From assembly GCA_045628925.1 (NCBI GenBank), contig JAZQQF010000010.1, positions 1-8,248 on the forward strand: 8,248 bases of DNA. The letters run 5' to 3'. Each line of letters starts with the position of its first letter. The stretch's first letter is position 1. Positions 1 to 5,384 of this stretch are shown here, in pieces. This stretch comes from UBA1774 sp045628925. GTDB lineage: Bacteria > Bacillota > Clostridia > Oscillospirales > Oscillospiraceae. The translations under genes and the position numbers were made by a program. The notes under the pieces are model-generated. The model was not told the origin of the DNA. It saw only the letters and a program-made list of their open reading frames with translations, and did no database searches.

Positions 1-717
1 GCCCAGATAGCGGAAGGCCACCATGGTGATATCGTCGAACTGATCGGCCTCGCCCACGAAGGCGTCCACCTCCGCCTTGAGGAAGGTGCAGAGCGCCTCC
101 ATGCTCTCGAAGCTGCGGGAGTTGACGGCATTCAGCAGCCGCTCTTCGCCATACAGCTCGCCAGCCGCGTTCGTCGCCTCGGTCACCCCGTCGGTATACA
201 GATAGACCGTGTCGCCCGGCTGCAGCTGCAGCTCCTGCGTTTTGTAGCTGAGGCCCTCCATGCCCGCCAGCACGAAGCCCGCGCGGGTTTTGAGATACTC
301 GAACTGCCCGTCCCCGCGCCGCACCAGCGGGGGGTTGTGGCCCGCGTTGGCGAACTGCACAAGGCCCGTTTTCAGGTCGATCCCGGCCTGCCACGCGGTG
401 ACGAACATTCCCGTTTCGTTTCCTTCGCAGAGGGCGGCGTTCGCCTGCGTGAACACATCGCAGATGGGCAGACTCGCCTCCGTCAGGGTCTTCAGTTCCG
501 TCTTGGCCCGCATCATGAACATGGCGGCGGGGATGCCCTTGCCGGAAACGTCGGCCACGAGGAAGTTCAGCGTGTCCGTATCGGTCAGGTAAAAATCATA
601 GAAGTCGCCGCCCACTTCCTTCGCCGGATCCATGAGGGCATAGATGTCAAACTCCTTCCGTTTCGGGAAGGCAGGAAACACGCCGGGCAGCGCGGGCGGC
701 TGGATGTTCTTCGAAAA
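1..717 (-). CDS. PP2C/SpoIIE-family serine phosphatase domain, in frame after the sensor's stop codon, partial at window edge
   Basis: This stretch reads open on the minus strand from 717 to 1 without a stop, in the same frame as the upstream sensor gene, and continues past the window edge. The translation is a SpoIIE/RsbU-type PP2C phosphatase: the metal-binding MDPAKEVGGDFYDF (633-592), ADVSGKG (555-535), ANAGHNPP (351-328), YTDGVTEA (198-175) and the final FDDIT (39-25) are all present. Such enzymes dephosphorylate a STAS anti-sigma antagonist, and a STAS gene lies in the same operon. The segment just after the stop, FSKNIQ, resembles the linker (typically EFAKNIQ) that joins HAMP to SpoIIE domains in one-piece sensors, so this was probably the C-terminal half of the 718-2391 protein. 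The first in-frame ATG is at 633, but it falls inside the first catalytic motif. An AAGGAG lies 18 nt upstream of it, too far for normal initiation. It may therefore be untranslated unless readthrough or reinitiation occurs. Confidence 0.85.
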
Positions 718-720
718 TTA
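718..720 (-). other. In-frame TAA splitting sensor from phosphatase
   Basis: The minus strand reads GAC AAG GAG CTG TAA TTT TCG AAG AAC ATC CAG, so the stop sits in frame between the HAMP output helix (IDKEL) and the phosphatase linker (FSKNIQ). Related one-piece proteins usually carry a glutamate here. A single G-to-T change would turn GAA into TAA, and the next non-consensus residue (Ser for Ala, TCG for GCG) is explained by the same type of change. No ATG, GTG or TTG lies in frame within the next 30 nt. Confidence 0.75.
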
Positions 721-2391
721 CAGCTCCTTGTCGATGCGGGCGGAAGCCTCGTCGATATAATGCTTCAGCGTGTCCACCGTGGAGTTGATATCATCGGACA
801 GGGAGGCAAATTCCTCATTCGTGCGCACGTCCACCACCACGCCCAGATCGCCGCCGGTGATGCGGGCAAGGGAGCCGTTGATGCGCTTGATCTGGTTCAC
901 CACCACCCGCTTGACCAGCAGATAGATGAGGCCGAAGAGGATGGCGAACACCAGAATTTCCATAAAGGCATTCACATACAGCGCGATATTCCTCAGCTGC
1001 AGCGCCTCGGTCTTCGGCAGGACGGAAACGATGTAATACCCTTCCGTCACCTGATAGCGGCAGAAGCAGTCCTCCCCGTTCAGAAATGCCGGGGACGTGA
1101 CGTTCTGCTCCGGCACGGGGATGTCGCCCACCTCCGCAGCCAGCTTTTCCATCGTCAGTCCCGCCGGGGCGCTGACGATCTGCCGGGCGCTGTCCACGAT
1201 CAGGATATAGCCCGTTTCGCCCACGTGGCGGTTGCGGGTGATGCCTACCACTTCCTCGTCGATATCCTTCTGGAAGCGGCGGGAATCATAGCCCACCTGA
1301 ATGAAGCCGGAGCTGGTCTTCACGCCCGCGTATTTCCGCTCGATGCTCGGGTCGGAGGTGATCGGCCCGTATTCCTGCACGTACTCGCTCTCCTCCCCCA
1401 GCAGGCAGAGGAAGGCGCTGGACTGTTCGCCGGAGGCCATATCGAAGCCCTCGTATTCCGGCACGGTGCTGTGGATGATGACCCCGCTGCGGTCTACCAT
1501 GGAGACTTCCGCCACATCGTACCGTTGGGCGATACCGTCCAGATTATAGGGCGTCGCGTCCCGGGCGATGGTGCGGGCCAGCCGCAGCAGATTTTCATCC
1601 GAAGCGTCGCGGATATCCGCGGAAACATCGTCCAGCGCCAGCGTGAGCAGCGCGTCCATCTGCGTTTTGGCCATGGTATCCTGCAGCTGAAAGACGAAAT
1701 AGGAGGTGGCCGCGAAGGCCAGCACCACCGTCACCAGCAGCCAGCGCTGGATGGTCTGCGAAATGCGTACGCCGCTGCGCGTCTTTGCCCGCAGTTCCCC
1801 GGAGAGCACCGAAAGGACGAAGGCCGCCAGCATGACGGAGATGCCGTTGGCCGCCACCATGGGGACGGTGCAGGCCTTCACCACGGTCATCGCCTCCGTG
1901 GGCGTGGCCATATTCGTGATGAAGACCATGGTCAGGTGGAAGATCTCCACCACGACGCCGATGGCAAGGGCAAGGAAGGTGCCCGGTTTTTTATCCTCGA
2001 ACATGGACTTCCGCAGCAGGGCGGAATAGACGCCCGCCAGCAGCGTGCTCAGCGAGCAGGCCAGCCGCGTGAAGGTGCCGACGCCCCACGCCACGGCGAT
2101 CCACCGCTCCACGCCGCCGATGACGCCCGCGATGATGCCCGCGGGTGCGCCGAACATCAGGCCCGCGATGAGGACCGCCGCATCCCGGCAGTTCACCTGC
2201 GCGCCGTTCATGGGGATGCCCCACTCCGTTCCCAGCACGGCCAGCGCGCCGAAGACCACGCCGAAGAACGCCTGTCTGATCCGCTGATCCAGCCTTGCGA
2301 AGGGCGTCTTTTTATCCAGCAGATACAGCACTGCGGCGACCAGTACCGGCAGCAGGGCCGCCGAGGTCAGTTTCAGATAAGCTTCGTTCAT
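718..2391 (-). CDS. Membrane sensor: 5TM-LYT + Cache-like + HAMP, lacking its output domain because of a stop codon
   Basis: The 557-residue membrane protein begins with a 5TM-5TMR_LYT-type module (about residues 5-195) of hydrophobic segments containing NCRD (67-70), as in LytS-like sensors. A further membrane helix (about 208-228) is followed by an extracytoplasmic region (about 229-460) that looks like a double Cache/PAS fold, with VSMVDRSGVIIHST and ETGYILIVDSARQIVSAP as typical strands. Another helix (about 465-485) leads into a HAMP domain (about 485-540). The protein stops right after the HAMP output helix, whereas family members normally continue into a SpoIIE phosphatase. The matching phosphatase is encoded next in the same frame. 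The start is supported by AAAAGGAA about 6 nt upstream, and the gene lies 22 bp after the oxidoreductase. As terminated here it could bind a ligand but has no catalytic domain. The ligand cannot be read from the sequence. Confidence 0.88.
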   Translation of the reverse strand: MNEAYLKLTSAALLPVLVAAVLYLLDKKTPFARLDQRIRQAFFGVVFGALAVLGTEWGIPMNGAQVNCRDAAVLIAGLMFGAPAGIIAGVIGGVERWIAVAWGVGTFTRLACSLSTLLAGVYSALLRKSMFEDKKPGTFLALAIGVVVEIFHLTMVFITNMATPTEAMTVVKACTVPMVAANGISVMLAAFVLSVLSGELRAKTRSGVRISQTIQRWLLVTVVLAFAATSYFVFQLQDTMAKTQMDALLTLALDDVSADIRDASDENLLRLARTIARDATPYNLDGIAQRYDVAEVSMVDRSGVIIHSTVPEYEGFDMASGEQSSAFLCLLGEESEYVQEYGPITSDPSIERKYAGVKTSSGFIQVGYDSRRFQKDIDEEVVGITRNRHVGETGYILIVDSARQIVSAPAGLTMEKLAAEVGDIPVPEQNVTSPAFLNGEDCFCRYQVTEGYYIVSVLPKTEALQLRNIALYVNAFMEILVFAILFGLIYLLVKRVVVNQIKRINGSLARITGGDLGVVVDVRTNEEFASLSDDINSTVDTLKHYIDEASARIDKEL

Positions 2392-2413
2392 GTCTGTTCC
2401 TTTTCCGGCTTCC

Positions 2414-2971
2414 TCAGAGCTTCGCCGGGATAGCTTCTATCGCCCGCCGCAAGATCGCTTCCGCGTCAGAGCCAACAATATCCAGCCCTTCCGCGCAGAT
2501 AAGCTCCGTTTCCGGGATGCCGAAGCACACCGTCGCCAGATCGCGCAGATAATGATAGCTGTAATTGGGGATGAAGGGGCCGCCGGCGGTGGATACGTAC
2601 CAGAGCTTTTTCGCCCGGCAGAGGCCCACGGGCATCCCGTCCTCCCCGTAGCGGGAAGTGATGCCGGTCACGTAGATCTGCTCCAGATAGCATTTCAGCT
2701 TCGCCGGGAAGCTCATATCCCAGAAGGGCGCGGAGACGACGATGGTATCCGCTTCCGCAAACTGCCGGGCATAGCGGAACATGGGGTGCCCCAGTTCCCC
2801 CGCCTCCAGCAGTTCCGTGCGCAGCTGCAGCGTCTCCCGATCCAGCGCCTGCACGTTCTCCTGCTCCAGATCCACTTCCGCCGTTTCATCGCCCAGCGCT
2901 GCCAGCAGCGCCCGGGCAAGGCGATCCGTGCGGGAATCCGCCCGCACGCAGCTGTTGATATAATAGGTCAT
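2414..2971 (-). CDS. Flavodoxin-fold NAD(P)H-dependent oxidoreductase (AzoR/NQO-like)
   Basis: This 185-residue cytoplasmic protein has the flavodoxin-like fold of FMN-dependent NADH-azoreductases and quinone reductases. It shows an N-terminal beta strand followed by an SRTDRLARALL helix, as in the FMN phosphate-binding region, then SAPFWDMSFPAKLK (80-93), which corresponds to the AP-x-x-N/D-x-x-x-P-x-x-LK flavin-contact motif. ITSRYGEDGMPVGL (104-117) and STAGGPF (127-133) match the second flavin loop. Such enzymes reduce quinones, azo compounds or other electrophiles with NAD(P)H. The length is slightly below the roughly 200 residues usual for AzoR. A GGAG about 6 nt upstream supports the ATG. 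It sits between the STAS gene (39 bp gap) and the sensor (22 bp gap), so it belongs to the signalling operon. The physiological substrate is unknown. Confidence 0.85.
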   Translation of the reverse strand: MTYYINSCVRADSRTDRLARALLAALGDETAEVDLEQENVQALDRETLQLRTELLEAGELGHPMFRYARQFAEADTIVVSAPFWDMSFPAKLKCYLEQIYVTGITSRYGEDGMPVGLCRAKKLWYVSTAGGPFIPNYSYHYLRDLATVCFGIPETELICAEGLDIVGSDAEAILRRAIEAIPAKL

Positions 2972-3010
2972 GGGTCTCTCCGTTTCAGAATCGTTTTGCC
3001 GAAGGGTTCG

Positions 3011-3307
3011 TCACTCGATGGTCAGGATATCCGTGAAGCCGGTGATCTCGAAGACTTCCATGATCTCCCTGTTCACGTTGCGAATGCGCATACTGCCCTG
3101 CCGGTTCATGGTCTTCTGCGCCGCCAGCAGCACGCGCAGACCGGCGGAGGAAACGTATTCCAGATCCGCAAAGTCAAAGGTCAGCTCCGTGATGCCTTCC
3201 ATGGCGGGTTTCAGCTCCGCTTCCGCCTGCGGCGCGGTGGTGGTATCCAGCCGCCCGCTCAGGGCCACGTCCAGTGCAGTGCCGTTCTGTTTCTTGATGA
3301 TCTCCAT
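3011..3307 (-). CDS. STAS-domain anti-sigma factor antagonist (SpoIIAA/RsbV-like)
   Basis: The 98-residue protein is a single STAS domain. The motif DLEYVSSAGLRVLL (48-61) contains the phosphorylatable serine; by alignment with the D-S-[ST]-G loop of RsbV/SpoIIAA, Ser54 is the best candidate and Ser53 the alternative. In this family the unphosphorylated protein binds an anti-sigma kinase and frees its sigma factor or other partner. A PP2C phosphatase removes the phosphate, and a phosphatase domain of that class is encoded further down this operon. It is the first gene after a candidate promoter (3385-3413). An AAAGAGG lies 9 nt before the ATG. A small hairpin (CCGGC-attca-GCCGG) lies in the leader. 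No matching kinase is visible, so the partner is unknown. Identification is firm; the pathway it controls is not. Confidence 0.93.
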   Translation of the reverse strand: MEIIKKQNGTALDVALSGRLDTTTAPQAEAELKPAMEGITELTFDFADLEYVSSAGLRVLLAAQKTMNRQGSMRIRNVNREIMEVFEITGFTDILTIE

Positions 3308-3384
3308 ACTATAAAACCTCTTTCTCTGTTCCGGCTGAATGCCGGGTGTGTTTCATCGTCTTTCGGGGCATATTTGAATAGTTT

Positions 3385-3413
3385 ATTTTACCACAGGACG
3401 GAAAACAAATCAA
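3385..3413 (-). promoter_or_regulatory. Candidate sigma-A promoter of the STAS-oxidoreductase-sensor operon
   Basis: Read on the minus strand, TTGATT (3413-3408) is followed after exactly 17 nt by TAAAAT (3390-3385), five of six matches to the -10 consensus. A TG one base before the -10 gives an extended -10 (TGGTAAAAT). Predicted start of transcription is near 3378, leaving a leader of about 70 nt before the STAS ATG at 3307. The region is AT-rich against a GC-rich background. Confidence 0.7.
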
Positions 3414-3420
3414 TCCGTCC
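3396..3420. repeat. Inverted repeat bracketing the -35 element of the STAS operon promoter
   Basis: GGACGGA (3396-3402) and TCCGTCC (3414-3420) form a perfect 7-bp inverted repeat with an 11-nt spacer that holds the -35 hexamer. It is not followed by a T-tract on either strand, so a terminator is unlikely. An operator for a dimeric regulator is a reasonable guess. Confidence 0.45.
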
Positions 3421-3447
3421 CGGGGCGTTTTTCTCCCCTTCCAAGCG

Positions 3448-3473
3448 AAAAACCGGCCTCCGAAGAGGCCGGT
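3448..3473 (-). terminator. Rho-independent terminator after the 598-residue gene
   Basis: On the minus strand a perfect 9-bp stem ACCGGCCTC / GAGGCCGGT closes a TTCG tetraloop (3473-3452) and is followed by a run of T residues (3452-3448). It starts 15 nt after the stop codon of the 3489-5285 gene. It separates the sugar-related genes from the signalling operon. Confidence 0.92.
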
Positions 3474-3488
3474 CAAAAGTTTGCAGAA

Positions 3489-5285
3489 TCAGGAAATATC
3501 GAAATCGTGGGGTGCGGAGCTGACGCCGCGCTTCACCTGAATGCCCTCGCGGTTCTCGTTCCACACGACCTTATAGAAGCTCAGGTCGCCCTGCTGCGCC
3601 ATCAGCGGGAAGGTGGTGGCCGCGTCGCCGAACCGGTTCACGCTGGCGGGCTTCATGCGCATCCCGGTCTTCAGGTCAATGAGTTCGTCCGCCACGCCCT
3701 TCACCGTCAGGCTCAGGCGGCCCCGGCTCAGGCCGTTCACATAGGGATAGACCGCAAACACGTCGCCCTCGTAGGCAAAGAGGGAGACCTGACTGGGCCC
3801 TTCCAGATAGGCGGGCACGTCCACGGCAAAGAGGGCGCGGATGCTCTTCAGAATTTCGGCGGGCAGGTCATAGAGATAACCGTACATATCCGGCACGGCG
3901 ATGGTATACATGGTGCCCTTGCCGTAGCTGTCCCGCAGGATGAGGGGATAGTTTTCTTCCCCGGCGACGCCCTTACTGAGCGCCCAGCTGGTGTTGTTCC
4001 GATGCTCCAGCACCGGGAATGTGATGGCATGGCGGCTGAACACGCTGGTGGGGGCCATCATGCCGTCCTCAATGAACTCATCGGTGGTGAAGCGGCGGCC
4101 GCGGTAACGGATGCTGGTCAGCTCCTCGATGCCCTTCCCCTGCGCGCCGATGACGAAGCCGGAGGAGACGATGGCGCGGCCGCCGTCGGCCACGAACTTC
4201 GTGAGCTTTTCGATGATATCCGGGTCGCGCAGCGCCTGCACGGTGAGGAACACGCACTTCGCGTCCTTCGGGAATTCCGGCACCGGCTCCATGGGCACGC
4301 CCAGCATCCCGAGGAAGTCCTCCAGATGGTCTTCGCCCTGCGCATTGGGCGGCAGATAGCAGGGTACGCCCTTGCAGTCTCCGGCTTCGGAGAGCATTTT
4401 GTCGATCAGCTCCAGCTGCAGGCCAACGGGAGTCACGACACGGTTCTGATAGAGGCTCCCCCAGCAGAACTGGCAGATCTCCTTCGGGCGGGACAGGGCG
4501 GTGAGATAGGCCTGCTCCCCGTAAAGCTCCATGGGGCTGCAGCCGTAGGGGTCGAACCAGCCGCCGCCGTTGCGGCCCGGCGCGTAGTTCTCCATCAGGC
4601 GCATCAGGCTGTAGCTGCAATACTTGGGCAGGTGCTGGTCGGAATGCTTCGTGTCGCGGGTCTCGGTGCCGGTGTAGATCTTATCGAAGATGAACCGCTG
4701 CCGGTCGGGATCGTAGCCGGATTCCTGATAGGCTTCCGACCAGTTGGGGTATTTGATGATGACCTTGCAGTTGGGGTTGACCTCTTTTGCGCTCTTGATG
4801 ATGAGGTCTTTGCTCACCTCCACCAGCAGGTCGGTGCGGAACTGCTCCCAGCTGCGGCTGCCCTTGGCAGCGCGGCACTCCTCGCAGGTACACATGGTAA
4901 AGAACCAGTCGTCGATGATAAATTCATCGAAGTGGCGGGCGGTGTACTTCACGGTCTTGACCAGATATTCCCGCATGGCCTTGTTCGTATAGCAATAGGT
5001 GCCGCCCATGCGCTGCTTGACCGCGTCGCCTTCGCTCAGGTCCTCGCAGGTGGTGGTCAGCGCGCCGGAGACCTCGATGCCGTTCTCCTGAAACACGCGC
5101 TTGAGCATGGTCAGCTGCTCCTCGGGGATCATCAGGCCGTCCCGGTAAGGCTCCAGATACACCTTGTCCACGCCCACGTATTTCTGGAAGAATTTCAGCT
5201 GCTTCAGCAGGGTCTCCTCGCTCATGTTCACCATGTTCTGCGCCGTGCAGTAGATGACCGATTTAAAATTCTGATAGCATCCCAT
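3489..5285 (-). CDS. Uncharacterised glycoside-hydrolase-like protein (TIM barrel plus GATase-like domain)
   Basis: This 598-residue protein has no signal peptide or membrane segment, so it is probably cytoplasmic. Residues about 8-310 look like a TIM barrel: strand-like segments KVYLEPYRDG (41-50), EVSGALTTT (71-79), FDEFIIDDWFF (119-129) and CKVIIKYPNW (173-182) occur in series. D125 and D126 end one strand and are the natural candidates for a catalytic acid. Next comes CTCEEC (132-137), a cysteine cluster seen in several poorly characterised glycosidase-like families. Residues about 320-480 resemble the amidotransferase-like domain found after the barrel in GH42-type enzymes (LTKFVADGGRAIVSSG, 361-375). 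The end (about 500-598) looks like a beta-rich domain. An AAAGGAG 8 nt before the ATG supports the start. It has its own candidate promoter, follows rhaBA, and ends at a terminator. A role in rhamnoside or related sugar breakdown is inferred from location only. Confidence 0.8.
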   Translation of the reverse strand: MGCYQNFKSVIYCTAQNMVNMSEETLLKQLKFFQKYVGVDKVYLEPYRDGLMIPEEQLTMLKRVFQENGIEVSGALTTTCEDLSEGDAVKQRMGGTYCYTNKAMREYLVKTVKYTARHFDEFIIDDWFFTMCTCEECRAAKGSRSWEQFRTDLLVEVSKDLIIKSAKEVNPNCKVIIKYPNWSEAYQESGYDPDRQRFIFDKIYTGTETRDTKHSDQHLPKYCSYSLMRLMENYAPGRNGGGWFDPYGCSPMELYGEQAYLTALSRPKEICQFCWGSLYQNRVVTPVGLQLELIDKMLSEAGDCKGVPCYLPPNAQGEDHLEDFLGMLGVPMEPVPEFPKDAKCVFLTVQALRDPDIIEKLTKFVADGGRAIVSSGFVIGAQGKGIEELTSIRYRGRRFTTDEFIEDGMMAPTSVFSRHAITFPVLEHRNNTSWALSKGVAGEENYPLILRDSYGKGTMYTIAVPDMYGYLYDLPAEILKSIRALFAVDVPAYLEGPSQVSLFAYEGDVFAVYPYVNGLSRGRLSLTVKGVADELIDLKTGMRMKPASVNRFGDAATTFPLMAQQGDLSFYKVVWNENREGIQVKRGVSSAPHDFDIS

Positions 5286-5293
5286 TCGGGTTG

Positions 5294-5300
5294 CTCCTTT
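5294..5300 (-). promoter_or_regulatory. Ribosome binding site of the glycoside-hydrolase-like gene
   Basis: On the minus strand AAAGGAG (5300-5294) lies 8 nt before the ATG at 5285. It fixes the start ahead of later in-frame methionines (residues 18 and 21). Confidence 0.8.
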
Positions 5301-5330
5301 CCGCCGTGTCCGGCTTTCTTATTTGAAATG

Positions 5331-5359
5331 AGCATAGCAGAAACGCATCTCCCTTGCAA
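5331..5359 (-). promoter_or_regulatory. Candidate sigma-A promoter of the glycoside-hydrolase-like gene
   Basis: On the minus strand TTGCAA (5359-5354) is followed after exactly 17 nt by TATGCT (5336-5331), with TG at the extended -10 position (TGCTATGCT). Each hexamer matches consensus at four of six bases. Transcription would begin near 5324, giving a leader of about 40 nt with a good ribosome binding site. It implies the gene can be expressed apart from rhaBA. Confidence 0.55.
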
Positions 5360-5368
5360 GCGGAGATG
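5346..5368. repeat. Inverted repeat bracketing the -35 element upstream of the glycoside-hydrolase-like gene
   Basis: CATCTCC (5346-5352) and GGAGATG (5362-5368) form a perfect 7-bp inverted repeat with a 9-nt spacer containing the palindromic TTGCAA -35 hexamer. It may be an operator, or a weak terminator hairpin for rhaA since only TTT follows on the minus strand. Confidence 0.45.
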
Positions 5369-5384
5369 ACGGATTTTCCGTCAT
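5366..5384. repeat. Hairpin over the rhaA stop codon
   Basis: ATGACGGA (5366-5373) and TCCGTCAT (5377-5384) form a perfect 8-bp stem with a 3-nt loop. The rhaA stop codon (5381-5383) lies within it. No T-tract follows on the minus strand, so it is not a typical terminator; it could protect the 3' end of the rha transcript. It shares three bases (5366-5368) with the next inverted repeat, so the two hairpins cannot both form fully. Confidence 0.55.

Noticed and set aside
718..720. Reassignment of UAA as a sense codon
   Set aside because: I know of no bacterial code with UAA reassigned, and one in-frame case is better explained by mutation or error.
337..2433. Long plus-strand open frame (698 codons) opposite the sensor and phosphatase
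   Set aside because: It is rich in His, Arg and Gly with no recognisable domain, and lies opposite well-supported genes. This is the usual antisense shadow in GC-rich DNA.
3396..3420. Rho-independent terminator
   Set aside because: The stem is short with an 11-nt loop and no T-tract on either strand, and it overlaps a good promoter; the real terminator is at 3448-3473.
3507..5369. Plus-strand open frame of 620 codons opposite the glycoside-hydrolase-like gene
   Set aside because: Low-complexity, His/Ala/Gly-rich composition, no motif. The opposite strand has a ribosome binding site, promoter and terminator in the right places.
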